From JBFWVD01 sp050246915 (GTDB taxonomy: Bacteria > Actinomycetota > Acidimicrobiia > Acidimicrobiales > Ilumatobacteraceae), in assembly GCA_050246915.1 (NCBI GenBank), contig JBFWVD010000016.1, forward strand, positions 1 to 64,000: a DNA stretch of 64,000 nucleotides. The letters are read 5' to 3'. The translations under genes and the position numbers were made by a program. Within the stretch, counting starts at the first letter, position 1. Each line of letters starts with the position of its first letter. Under the pieces are notes generated by a model. The model searched no databases, was not told the DNA's origin, and saw only the letters and a list, made by a program, of their open reading frames with translations. Below, one piece after another: positions 26,659 through 35,562 of the stretch.

Positions 26659-27873
26659 TTACTCGATGCGCAGGCCGCTGATGGCTCGGGCGATCACCAG
26701 GCGTTGGATCTCGCTGGTTCCTTCGAAGATGGTGAAGATCTTGGAGTCCCGATGCCAGCGCTCCACGGGGTACTCACGCGTGTAGCCATAGCCACCGAGG
26801 ATCTGGATGGCCTGCTCGGTCACCCACACCGCGGTCTCGCTGGCCTTGAGCTTGCTCATCGAACCTTCGGCGTTCTTGTAGCCGCCGTTGCGCGCCAGCC
26901 ACGCCGCGCGCCACACCAACAATCGGGCCGCGTCAATCTCCATTGCCATGTCGGCGAGCTTGAAGGCGATGGCCTGGTTCATGATGATCGGCTTGCCGAA
27001 CGCCTTGCGCTCCTGGGCATAGCCGAGAGCGAACTCGTACGCGGCGCGAGCCACGCCGAGTGCTTGTGCCCCAACGGCCGGACGGGTCGCTTCGAACGTG
27101 CTCATGGCGGGCTGACGCTCACCGGAATGCCCGGCCTCGCGGGCCCGCGCCAACTTGGCATCGAGCTTCTCCTTGCCGCCGAGGAGGCAGCGACCGGGAA
27201 CGCGCACATCGTCGAGGACGACCTCGGCGGTGTGTGATGCCCGGATGCCGTGCTTGTGGTACTTCTGCCCCATCGAGAGCCCCTTGGTGCCGGGTGGGAC
27301 GATGAAGCTGGCCTGACCGCGGCCCTTCAGCTCGGGGTCGACCGCGGCGACCACCACGTGCACATCAGCAATGCCGCCATTGGTGATCCACGCCTTGGTG
27401 CCGTTGAGCACCCACTCGTCGCTCGCCTGGTCGTACACGGCTCGCGTGCGCAGTGAGCTCACGTCGCTGCCGGCGTCGGGCTCGCTCACACAGAACGCAC
27501 CGAGCTTCACGTCATCGGCGGTGCCGTAGCACTGGGGCACCCACTCCATGACTTGTTCAGGCGTTCCGTTGCCGCCGATGCCCGCGGCGGCGAGGGCCGT
27601 ACCGAACACCGACAATCCGATGCCGGCATCCCCCCAGAACAGCTCCTCGATGGCCACCGGCATGGTGAGCCCGGTCGGGTCCATCATGGCGTTGGCGATG
27701 AAGTCGAAGCTGTACAGGCCGAGCTTGGCTGCCTCCTGCACGATCGGCCAAGGGAACTCCTCGCGCTCGTCCCACTCATGGGCGGCGGGGCGCACGACGT
27801 CTTCGGCGAAGCCGTGGACCCATTTGCGGAGCTGTTCCTGGTCCTCGTTGAGGGCGAAGTTGATGTCCGGCAT
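26659..27873 (-). CDS. Acyl-CoA dehydrogenase
   Basis: A 404-residue flavoprotein of the acyl-CoA dehydrogenase family, catalysing alpha-beta desaturation of an acyl-CoA and passing electrons to ETF. Signatures are FCVSEPDAGSD (FAD/substrate loop), AWITNGG, the C-terminal QILGGYGYTREYPVER, and FEGTSEIQRLVIAR; the usual catalytic Glu region is in the last of these. The ATG at 27873 follows TGGAGGT at ideal spacing. A palindromic operator lies 50 bp upstream. Electrons could reach an ETF such as that at 51903-55458, which is inference. Confidence 0.92.
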   Translation of the reverse strand: MPDINFALNEDQEQLRKWVHGFAEDVVRPAAHEWDEREEFPWPIVQEAAKLGLYSFDFIANAMMDPTGLTMPVAIEELFWGDAGIGLSVFGTALAAAGIGGNGTPEQVMEWVPQCYGTADDVKLGAFCVSEPDAGSDVSSLRTRAVYDQASDEWVLNGTKAWITNGGIADVHVVVAAVDPELKGRGQASFIVPPGTKGLSMGQKYHKHGIRASHTAEVVLDDVRVPGRCLLGGKEKLDAKLARAREAGHSGERQPAMSTFEATRPAVGAQALGVARAAYEFALGYAQERKAFGKPIIMNQAIAFKLADMAMEIDAARLLVWRAAWLARNGGYKNAEGSMSKLKASETAVWVTEQAIQILGGYGYTREYPVERWHRDSKIFTIFEGTSEIQRLVIARAISGLRIE

Positions 27874-27922
27874 GGCGGTGACCTCCAGGGGCGAGCGTGT
27901 CCTGCTCTGTTCGTACCCAGTT

Positions 27923-27938
27923 GTTACCCATCGGTAAC
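27923..27938. promoter_or_regulatory. Palindromic operator upstream of the acyl-CoA dehydrogenase gene
   Basis: GTTACC-CATC-GGTAAC is a perfect 16-bp inverted repeat 50 bp upstream of the acyl-CoA dehydrogenase ATG. Its size and symmetry fit a TetR-family repressor dimer, the usual regulator type for acyl-CoA dehydrogenase genes in actinobacteria. No TetR gene is in the window. The rest of the 164-bp gap to the next gene shows nothing further. Confidence 0.5.
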
Positions 27939-28037
27939 TTGTGATCGCAGGATACGCCCCGATCGACCGTTCATGGCAACGCCTGAACCAGAAAATCTCC
28001 GGCGGGGAGGCGGTCAGGCTCTCCGGCGGGGAGACGG

Positions 28038-29234
28038 TCAGGCGGCCTGGGGAGCGCGGTCGCGTGCCAGTGCCAGCAGAGCAACGCCCACCATGCACGC
28101 CCCCACCACGTAGGTCAGCGATACCCGGGCGTCGAACAGCACGCCACCGACCGCCGGCCCGATCACCCGTGCCAATGCCCCGGCCGCCTGCTGCTCCCCG
28201 AGGGCTCGACCTCGCTCCGCTCGGCCGGCACGCGTGGCGACCATGTTGGTGATCGTTGGTGAACTGACGCCCTGACCGACCACCAACAGCGCCAGCGCGA
28301 TCGTCAGCTCGTACCACTGGTCGGCTCCGGCCAACACCAACAGGCCGGCGGCATTGGCCGTGAGCCCGAACGCCAGCAACGTGCGCGAAGAGAACGCCTT
28401 CGACAGCGGGGCGATGGCACCGCCTTGGATGAGGCTGGACCCGACCCCGATACCGACGAACACCCATGCCACCGAGGCTTCGGTGAGATCGAACCGCCGT
28501 TCGCCGAACAACGAGAACGTTGCTTCGAACGCGCTGAAGGCCATGAGCGCGGTGAACCCGATGACGAGCAGGCTCCCCAGCCCGGGCACGGGCCGCGAGA
28601 TCCACGCGCGCCGCGGTGGATGACCATCAGCCGCGGCCGCCCCCGGCACTGACCGCTGGCGGGTCTCGGGTACCCGAACGATTGCAGCGACACCGTTCAC
28701 GAACGCCAGTACCGCAGCGACGTAGAACGGCGCGCGCTGACCACCGAGCCACGCTGCCAAGCCACCGATGGCGGGCCCGATCGTGAAACCGATGCCGAAC
28801 GCGGCGCCGAGCAACCCCAGCACACGCGGCCGGTCCGCCGGATCGGACAGATCGGTTGCTGCAGCCTGGGCGACCGCCACCGATGCGCCGGAGGCACCGT
28901 CGAGGATGCGTCCCAGGAACAACATCCACAACCCCACCGCGGCGCCAGTGATGAGCGATCCGATGGCTGTCCCGAACAGCGACAGCAGGATCACGGGCTT
29001 ACGCCCGATGCGATCGGACAGGCGGCCGAGCACCGGGGCCATGAGGAACTGGGCGAGCGAGAACGACGCGAACAACAGCCCGGTCTGGGTGGGCGATGCG
29101 CCGAAGCGATCCTTGGCGAACAGGGCCAGCACTGGGATGGCGATGCCGAACCCGATGAGGTCGAGCGCGACGGTGGACCACAGCACACCGAATCCCGGCG
29201 GCAACGGCCGCCGGGGCGTCTCCGTTCGACGCAC
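28038..29234 (-). CDS. MFS transporter (12-helix, TetA/DHA1-like)
   Basis: A 398-residue major facilitator protein with 12 predicted helices. Motif A is GRLSDRIGRKPVILLS; LGRILDGASGASVAVAQA follows in helix 4, and helix 5 has the GxxxGP-like GFTIGPAIGGLAAWLGG, the antiporter motif C. It is probably a drug or metabolite exporter. The GTG at 29234 lies three bases after the cysS stop, suggesting co-transcription; a longer start inside cysS is less likely. Confidence 0.85.
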   Translation of the reverse strand: MRRTETPRRPLPPGFGVLWSTVALDLIGFGIAIPVLALFAKDRFGASPTQTGLLFASFSLAQFLMAPVLGRLSDRIGRKPVILLSLFGTAIGSLITGAAVGLWMLFLGRILDGASGASVAVAQAAATDLSDPADRPRVLGLLGAAFGIGFTIGPAIGGLAAWLGGQRAPFYVAAVLAFVNGVAAIVRVPETRQRSVPGAAAADGHPPRRAWISRPVPGLGSLLVIGFTALMAFSAFEATFSLFGERRFDLTEASVAWVFVGIGVGSSLIQGGAIAPLSKAFSSRTLLAFGLTANAAGLLVLAGADQWYELTIALALLVVGQGVSSPTITNMVATRAGRAERGRALGEQQAAGALARVIGPAVGGVLFDARVSLTYVVGACMVGVALLALARDRAPQAA

Positions 29235-29236
29235 CG

Positions 29237-30598
29237 TCAGCCTTTCCGGACCGATGTGCCCGACTTGGACGTCTCGACGACCCAACCAGCGGCTTGTAGT
29301 TCGGCGCGCAACGCGTCGGCGGTGGCGAAGTCCTTCGCCGCCCGCGCCGCGTCAATTCCAGTTGCTTTGGCTGCGATCTCGGCGGGTACCTCGCCCTCGA
29401 CCTTGGGTACCAGTCCGACGGCGTCGAGCATGGAGCGCACCGCAGCCACGAGCGGTGCGGCATCGGCGGGTCGTCCCTCGTCGAGCGCGGCGTTCCCACG
29501 GCGGATGGCATCGAATACCGCGTCGATGGCTCTCGGCGTGTTGAGGTCATCGTCCATGGCCGAGCGGAAGGCGTTCAGCACGTCTGCGTCGGGCTCGGAC
29601 GCAGCGGTCGACGCGGTGCGCCGAGCGAACGAGTCGATTCGGCCGAGGGCGGTCTCGGCCGCGCCGATGGTCTCGCGATCGACGGTGAGCGGTGATCGAT
29701 AGTGCGATTGCAGTACCAGGAGGCGATACGCCCGCGGATCGACGGTCTCGATGAGATCGAGCAGGTTCGTGAAGTTGCCGAGGCTCTTGGACATCTTCTC
29801 GCCCGACGAATCGACCACGAACCCGTTGTGCATCCAGTGGTTGGCGAACGTGCGACCGAGAGCCACAGCCTGGGCGCGTTCGTTCTCGTGATGGGGAAAG
29901 CGCAGATCCTGCCCACCGGTGTGCAGATCGAAGCCCTCACCCAGGATGTCGAGGCTCATCACCACGCACTCGGTGTGCCACCCGGGGCGACCGTCGCCGA
30001 ACGGAGCAGGCCACGACGGCTCCCCCGGCTTGGTGAACTTCCACAACGCGAAGTCGGCCGGATGGTGCTTCTCGCCGCTTCCGACCAACTCGCGTTCGCC
30101 GCCTCCGGCCAGCATCTGGTCGAGGGACTGCCGTGCCAGGAGCCCATAGTCGGCGACCTTCTCCACCGACAGGTATGCGCCGTCGCTGGTGACGTAGGCC
30201 GCGCCCCGGTCGATGAGGTCCTGGACCATGGTTGCCATCTCGGTGACGTACTGCGTCGCATGGGGAACGTGTGTGGGCCGCATGATGCCCAGCGCATCCA
30301 TGGCGTTGAACCAGATGGTCTCGCACTTGGTGGCGATCTCTTGCCAGGGTCGGCCCTCGCTGTTGGCCCGGTCGATGATCTTGTCGTCGATGTCGGTGAT
30401 GTTCGAGACGAACTCCACCTCGAGCCCGGTCCAGATGAGATAGCGGCGCAATACGTCGTAGGTGAGGGCGTAGCGACCGTGCCCGAGGTGAGGGGGTCCG
30501 TAGACGGTGGGACCACACGTGTACAGGCCGACCTTGCCGGGCTGGCGGGTGGCCAGCTCTCTGACGATGCCGTCGGTCGAGTCGTGGAGTCGGATCAC
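29237..30598 (-). CDS. cysS: Cysteinyl-tRNA synthetase
   Basis: A 453-residue class I aminoacyl-tRNA synthetase. TCGPTVYGPPHLGHGR carries the zinc ligand C28 and the HIGH motif; HTECVVMS and FPHHENERAQ supply the other zinc ligands; KMSKSLGN is the KMSKS loop. The C-terminal helical anticodon domain is complete. The mycothiol ligase MshC was considered but has a different N-terminal signature and shorter length. It diverges from valS, with 94 bp between them. A palindrome copy (CAA at 29353) codes for ATGID near the C-terminus. Confidence 0.95.
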   Translation of the reverse strand: MIRLHDSTDGIVRELATRQPGKVGLYTCGPTVYGPPHLGHGRYALTYDVLRRYLIWTGLEVEFVSNITDIDDKIIDRANSEGRPWQEIATKCETIWFNAMDALGIMRPTHVPHATQYVTEMATMVQDLIDRGAAYVTSDGAYLSVEKVADYGLLARQSLDQMLAGGGERELVGSGEKHHPADFALWKFTKPGEPSWPAPFGDGRPGWHTECVVMSLDILGEGFDLHTGGQDLRFPHHENERAQAVALGRTFANHWMHNGFVVDSSGEKMSKSLGNFTNLLDLIETVDPRAYRLLVLQSHYRSPLTVDRETIGAAETALGRIDSFARRTASTAASEPDADVLNAFRSAMDDDLNTPRAIDAVFDAIRRGNAALDEGRPADAAPLVAAVRSMLDAVGLVPKVEGEVPAEIAAKATGIDAARAAKDFATADALRAELQAAGWVVETSKSGTSVRKG

Positions 30599-30692
30599 GA
30601 CCCGGCAGCGTAACGACCCGAGCGGGCGGAGCCCTGTTCAGATCCCAGTTCGTGGGGTGGGAGCCACGTCGGGCTGCTTCAATGGACGGCTT

Positions 30693-33251
30693 ATGGCTGC
30701 CCCCGACAAACCGACGCTCGATGGTCTCGAAGCCCGCTGGACGCAGTCCTGGGAGCAGAGCGGCACCTATCGGTTCGACCGGACCGCACAACGGTCCGAG
30801 GTGTACTCCATCGACACCCCGCCGCCGACCGTCTCGGGCTCGCTGCACGTCGGCCACGTGTTCAGCTACACCCACACCGACACCATCGCCCGCTATCAGC
30901 GCATGCGTGGTCGCAAGGTGTTCTATCCGATGGGTTGGGACGACAACGGCCTGCCCACCGAGCGACGGGTGCAGAACTACTTCGGGGTGCGCTGCGAACC
31001 GGCTTTGGCGTACGACCCCGAGTTCGTCGCCCCGGCGGAGCCGCCCAAGCAGACCCTGTCGATCAGCCGCCCGAACTTCATCGAACTGTGCGAACGCCTC
31101 ACGGCTGAGGACGAGCGAGCGTTCGAGGATCTGTTCCGACGGCTCGGTCTCTCCATCGATTGGAGCCTCACCTACACCACCATCGAACCCAGCTCGCGTC
31201 GTGTGAGCCAGCGGGCGTTCCTGCGCAACCTGTCGCGTGGCGAGGCGTACTCGGCCGAGGCACCTACGTTGTGGGACGTCGACTTCCGCACCGCGGTGGC
31301 CCAAGCCGAGCTGGAAGATCGCGAACTGCCCGGCGCGTATCACTCGTTGGCCTTCCACAAGGCCGACGGCAGCGGTGACGTGATCATCGAGACCACTCGT
31401 CCTGAGCTGCTCGGTGCTTGCGTGGCGCTGGTGGCCCATCCCGATGACGAGCGTTACCAGCCGCTGTTCGGCACCAACGTCCGCACCCCGCTCTATGGCG
31501 TGGACGTGCCCGTGGTGGCCCACGCGCTGGCCGATCCCGAGAAGGGCTCGGGCATCGCCATGATCTGTACGTTCGGCGATCTCACCGACGTGATCTGGTG
31601 GCGCGAGTTGCAGCTGCCGACGCGGGCCATCGTCGGACGTGACGGCCGCATCGTCGCCACACCCCACGACGCCATCACGTCATCGACGGGACGTGACAAC
31701 TACGCCGCCATCGCCGGCAAGACGGTGAAGCAGGCGCAAGTGATCGTGGTCGAGCAGCTGCAGGCATCGGGCGAGTTGCTCGGCGAGCTGAAGAAGATCA
31801 CCCATCCGGTGAAGTTCTTCGAGAAGGGCGATCGTCCCCTCGAGATCGTCACGAGCCGCCAGTGGTACATCCGCAACGGCGGACGCGAGCAACCGCTGCG
31901 CGATGCGTTCTTGGCACGCGGCGCCGAACTGCGCTGGCATCCCGGCTTCATGAAGCACCGCTACGACAACTGGGTCGGCGGACTCAACGGCGACTGGCTC
32001 ATCAGCCGCCAGCGCTTCTTCGGCGTGCCCGTGCCGCTGTGGTACCCGATCGATGCCGACGGTGTCATCGGATACGAGTGGCCCATCGTCCCCGATGAGT
32101 CGGCGCTGCCCATCGATCCGTCCAGCGATGTGCCGCCGGGGTACACCGCCGATCAGCGCGGTGAACCCGGCGGGTTCATCGGCGACCCGGACGTCATGGA
32201 CACCTGGGCCACCAGCTCACTTTCGCCGCAGATCGCCGGACGATGGGAGGACGATCCCGAACTGTTCTCTCGCGTGTTCCCGATGGACCTGCGCCCCCAG
32301 AGCCACGAGATCATCCGCACCTGGCTGTTCTCGACCGTGGTGCGCGCTCATCTCGAGCACGGCTCGCTGCCGTGGGCCAACGCATCGATCTCGGGCTGGA
32401 TCCTCGATCCCGATCGCAAGAAGATGTCGAAGTCGAAGGGCAACGTCGTCACGCCCATCGATCTGCTGGAGAAGTACGGCTCCGACGCCATCCGCTACTG
32501 GGCAGCGTGCGCCCGTCCCGGTGTGGACACCGCGTTCGACGAAGGTCAGATGAAGATCGGCCGCAAGCTGGCCAACAAGCTCCTCAACGTCTCCAAGTTC
32601 GTGCTGGGCCTGGGCGAGGTGGCAACCGGAGTTGACATCGCGGTGGCCTCGGTGACCGAGCCCATCGACCTTGCACTGCTGGCTCGCATGTCCGACCTCA
32701 TCGGTGAAGCCACCAAGGCCTTCGACGACTATGACTACGCACGCGCGCTCGAGCGCACCGAGGCGATGTTCTGGTCGTTCTGTGACGACCACGTGGAACT
32801 GGTGAAGTCACGGGCGTACGGATCGTTGGGCGAGGCGGCGCAGCAGTCGGCGCTGGTCTCCTTGCGGCTCGCGCTCTCGGCGTTCCAGCGCCTGTTCGCC
32901 CCCTTCCTTCCCTTTGTCGCCGAAGAGGTGTGGGGATGGTGGCAGGACGGATCGGTGCACACCACGTCGTGGCCGGAGTCGTTCGGTGTGAGCGCCGATC
33001 AGCGAATCGGCGACGACGCCGCGTGGCTGCTCGGTGAGATCCGTCGGGCCAAGACCGAAGCCAAGCGTTCGATGCGGGCGCCGGTGGCGACGCTGGTGGC
33101 CACGGTGGGTACCGAGATGCGCTCGCGCCTGGAACTGGTGGCGGCCGATCTCAAACAAGCCGGCAACGTGGACTCGTTCACGTTGGCCACTGGCGACGGT
33201 GAGCCGACTGTGGCCATCGAGCTCGGCGAGGACCCGCCCCCGGCGAGCTGA
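30693..33251 (+). CDS. valS: Valyl-tRNA synthetase
   Basis: An 852-residue class I synthetase. PPPTVSGSLHVGHVFSY carries the HIGH motif, GWDDNGLPTERR and the following CP1 editing domain are ValS-type, and KKMSKSKGNVV is the KMSKS loop. It is shorter than enterobacterial ValS (about 950) and has only a short helical C-terminus in place of the long coiled-coil arm, as in the archaeal-like ValS group. The ATG at 30693 begins the conserved region; a start 186 bases upstream would overlap the divergent cysS. Confidence 0.95.
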   Translation: MAAPDKPTLDGLEARWTQSWEQSGTYRFDRTAQRSEVYSIDTPPPTVSGSLHVGHVFSYTHTDTIARYQRMRGRKVFYPMGWDDNGLPTERRVQNYFGVRCEPALAYDPEFVAPAEPPKQTLSISRPNFIELCERLTAEDERAFEDLFRRLGLSIDWSLTYTTIEPSSRRVSQRAFLRNLSRGEAYSAEAPTLWDVDFRTAVAQAELEDRELPGAYHSLAFHKADGSGDVIIETTRPELLGACVALVAHPDDERYQPLFGTNVRTPLYGVDVPVVAHALADPEKGSGIAMICTFGDLTDVIWWRELQLPTRAIVGRDGRIVATPHDAITSSTGRDNYAAIAGKTVKQAQVIVVEQLQASGELLGELKKITHPVKFFEKGDRPLEIVTSRQWYIRNGGREQPLRDAFLARGAELRWHPGFMKHRYDNWVGGLNGDWLISRQRFFGVPVPLWYPIDADGVIGYEWPIVPDESALPIDPSSDVPPGYTADQRGEPGGFIGDPDVMDTWATSSLSPQIAGRWEDDPELFSRVFPMDLRPQSHEIIRTWLFSTVVRAHLEHGSLPWANASISGWILDPDRKKMSKSKGNVVTPIDLLEKYGSDAIRYWAACARPGVDTAFDEGQMKIGRKLANKLLNVSKFVLGLGEVATGVDIAVASVTEPIDLALLARMSDLIGEATKAFDDYDYARALERTEAMFWSFCDDHVELVKSRAYGSLGEAAQQSALVSLRLALSAFQRLFAPFLPFVAEEVWGWWQDGSVHTTSWPESFGVSADQRIGDDAAWLLGEIRRAKTEAKRSMRAPVATLVATVGTEMRSRLELVAADLKQAGNVDSFTLATGDGEPTVAIELGEDPPPAS

Positions 33252-33281
33252 ACGCTCGATCGAGATCGGTAGCGGCACGAC

Positions 33282-34280
33282 TCAGCTCGGCGGCAGCTCT
33301 GCGGTGTCCTCATCGCTGGGCGTAGCTGGCGGTGTGGGCAACAGCACCATGGTGGGGCCGGCGTCGGGCAACGGCAACGTGCCGACGCGTGCCGCGTCCA
33401 TCACCGCCGACCGCAAACGACGTTGCACCTCGTGTTGACGCGCCGGGCGGGTGCGCACCACCAGTCGCAAGATCATGCGATCGTCGAGGAGATCCTGCAC
33501 ACCGAGCACCCGCGGTTCGGCCAATACGATGGCGGCGATCTCGGGCGGGTCGATGGCCCGATGTGCGGCGTCGAGCAGCGCGCTGGTGGCCTGTGCCTCA
33601 CCCATGGTGCGGGCCACCGGTACGTCGAGTACGGCGTTCGCCCAACCCTGCGACAGGTTGGCCACACGCGCGATGTTGCCGTGCGGGACGTGCCACACCT
33701 TGCCGTGGGCATCGCGCAGCTGCACCGAGCGCAGCGACACCTTCTCGACCGTGCCTTCGACATGGCCGACATCGATGAGATCTCCGACGCCGTATTGATC
33801 TTCGGCCACCACGAACACGCCGGCCAAGAAGTCGCGCACCACCTGTTGCGCACCGAAGCCGACCGCGCCACCGATGACGGTTGCGGTCACGACGAAGGCA
33901 CCGAGGTTGATGCCGAGCTCCGACACGATCGTGATCGCGGCGATGGCCCAGATGACGCCGATCGTGGCCGAACGCAGTACCGATGACACCGTGCGGGTAC
34001 GCAGCTGGGCGCGCTCTCGATCAGACGGCGCAAGGCCCGCCATCATCGTGAAGCCCGACGTGGCGCGTGTGATGACGCGGCGCGCCATCTTGGTGACGAA
34101 CCACGCCACCAACAAGATGATCGTGATCCGGAGAGGAGCCCTGAGGAACCAGTCGCCGATGTTGGCTAGGGTCTCGTTGCCAGTGCGCTCTCGGATCCAA
34201 TCGCACACCGTTCGGTCCCCACACTCGGAACCCGCACGCCACTGCATCGCCACCGACAGTATCGAGCCGGAGACGTGCAT
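33282..34280 (-). CDS. MscS-family small-conductance mechanosensitive channel
   Basis: A 332-residue MscS-like channel. Two or three N-terminal helices precede the pore helix (FVVTATVIGGAVGFGAQQVVRDFLAG), which has the Gly/Ala pattern of TM3, followed by the beta domain (GVGDLIDVGHVEGTVEKVSLRSVQLRD, PHGNI) and the C-terminal alpha/beta domain. The last 30 residues are Pro-rich. The ATG at 34280 is preferred because longer starts would run into the divergent L,D-transpeptidase gene, 55 bp away. Confidence 0.85.
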   Translation of the reverse strand: MHVSGSILSVAMQWRAGSECGDRTVCDWIRERTGNETLANIGDWFLRAPLRITIILLVAWFVTKMARRVITRATSGFTMMAGLAPSDRERAQLRTRTVSSVLRSATIGVIWAIAAITIVSELGINLGAFVVTATVIGGAVGFGAQQVVRDFLAGVFVVAEDQYGVGDLIDVGHVEGTVEKVSLRSVQLRDAHGKVWHVPHGNIARVANLSQGWANAVLDVPVARTMGEAQATSALLDAAHRAIDPPEIAAIVLAEPRVLGVQDLLDDRMILRLVVRTRPARQHEVQRRLRSAVMDAARVGTLPLPDAGPTMVLLPTPPATPSDEDTAELPPS

Positions 34281-34335
34281 GATCGGACACCGAACCCATT
34301 CGTCGAGCAACCATCGTTCCCGCACGCGGCGGGCG

Positions 34336-35562
34336 ATGAGTTGGTTGTATCGAGCACTTCGTCCAGCGCGAACGTTCGTCGCCGCCGTCGCGGCGTCGCT
34401 CGGCGTCCTCCTCGCCTCGGTGGCATTCAGCGCCGGGCCAGTGGTCGACACGTCCGGTCAGCTCGCGGCGGACAATGTGTGGCCGAACACCACGCCAGTT
34501 GCCATCAGCGCATCTTTGGGGCGTGGGTTCTGGCTGGTCACGGCCGAAGGAGCGGTGTATTCCTACGAGGGGGCTCAGTACTTCGGTGGGGCCAACGGGG
34601 TCGCGCTGCACTCGCCCATCGTCGATCTGGTGGGTACCCCGACCGGTGAGGGCTACTGGCTGGTCGCCGCAGACGGCGGCGTGTTCACCTTCGGAGACGC
34701 GCTCTTTGCCGGCTCCGCCGCCGGATTGGGCGACGTCGTGGCCGGCGCGTCGACGGCGTCCGGTGCCGGCTATTGGCTCGTGACCTCGTCGGGTCAGGTC
34801 CGGGCGTTCGGCGATGCCGCCGACTTCGGCTCGCTCGACATCGGGTCGAAGATCATCGACATCGTCGCAACCCCGGGCGAGAGTGGCTACACCCTGATCG
34901 GGGCCGACGGCGGGACCTTCACCTTCGGCACCGCTCCGTTCCTCGGGTCCGCCGTCGGTCAGGCGGATGCGCCGATCGTGGCCGCCGTGCCCGAAGGTGC
35001 CGCCGGCCTGTGGCTCATCTCCCAGCGCGGCACGGTGTATCCACTCGGCACAGCCGCACCCCGACCGCCCATCGTCACCGATGGCTCGAGCGTCGGACAG
35101 ACGATCGTCAGCGGCGACGGTGCCGGCTTCCGGGCACTCAGCGCCCCCCTGGCGCGGCTGGCGAACCTCGCACCCCTGCCCGCCGATACCGGCAACGGCA
35201 AGCGCGTCGTGTACTCGAACATCGGCCAGCAGGTGTGGCTGGTGGACGCCAACAACGCCGTGGTCCGCACGTTCCGTGTCTCGGGCAAGCAGGGCGTGCC
35301 GCGGCCGGGCAACTACTCGATCATCTCCCAGAGTCGGCGCACCAACTCAACGATCAACCCGAGCATCTGGATGCGCAACATGAGCCGCTTCATCCCCAAG
35401 ATCGGCTTCCATGAGATCCCGATCCGGGTCTCGACGCCGATGCAGACGCTCGACGAACTCGGCCAGTACCGCAGCCATGGTTGCGTGCGCCTCGCCCCGG
35501 AAGACGCTGCGTTCCTCTACGACTGGGTGGACGTCGGCACGCCGGTCATCGTCCCCAACTGA
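34336..35562 (+). CDS. Exported L,D-transpeptidase with propeller-like repeats
   Basis: A 408-residue secreted protein. A signal peptide (about residues 1-33) is followed by about 220 residues of repeats with the pattern GYWLVxxDGxVxxFGDAxFxGS, of the propeller type often found in Acidimicrobiia surface proteins. The C-terminal 130 residues are a YkuD L,D-transpeptidase domain whose catalytic motif is RSHGCVRL with the nucleophilic Cys. It would make 3-3 cross-links in peptidoglycan; the repeat domain may bind wall polymer or partners. Its end overlaps the convergent PAP2 gene by 17 bases. Confidence 0.85.
   Translation: MSWLYRALRPARTFVAAVAASLGVLLASVAFSAGPVVDTSGQLAADNVWPNTTPVAISASLGRGFWLVTAEGAVYSYEGAQYFGGANGVALHSPIVDLVGTPTGEGYWLVAADGGVFTFGDALFAGSAAGLGDVVAGASTASGAGYWLVTSSGQVRAFGDAADFGSLDIGSKIIDIVATPGESGYTLIGADGGTFTFGTAPFLGSAVGQADAPIVAAVPEGAAGLWLISQRGTVYPLGTAAPRPPIVTDGSSVGQTIVSGDGAGFRALSAPLARLANLAPLPADTGNGKRVVYSNIGQQVWLVDANNAVVRTFRVSGKQGVPRPGNYSIISQSRRTNSTINPSIWMRNMSRFIPKIGFHEIPIRVSTPMQTLDELGQYRSHGCVRLAPEDAAFLYDWVDVGTPVIVPN

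Noticed and set aside
29237..30598. Mycothiol ligase MshC instead of CysS.
   Set aside because: The N-terminal signature TCGPTVYGPPHLGHGR, the zinc ligands and the 453-residue length match CysS.
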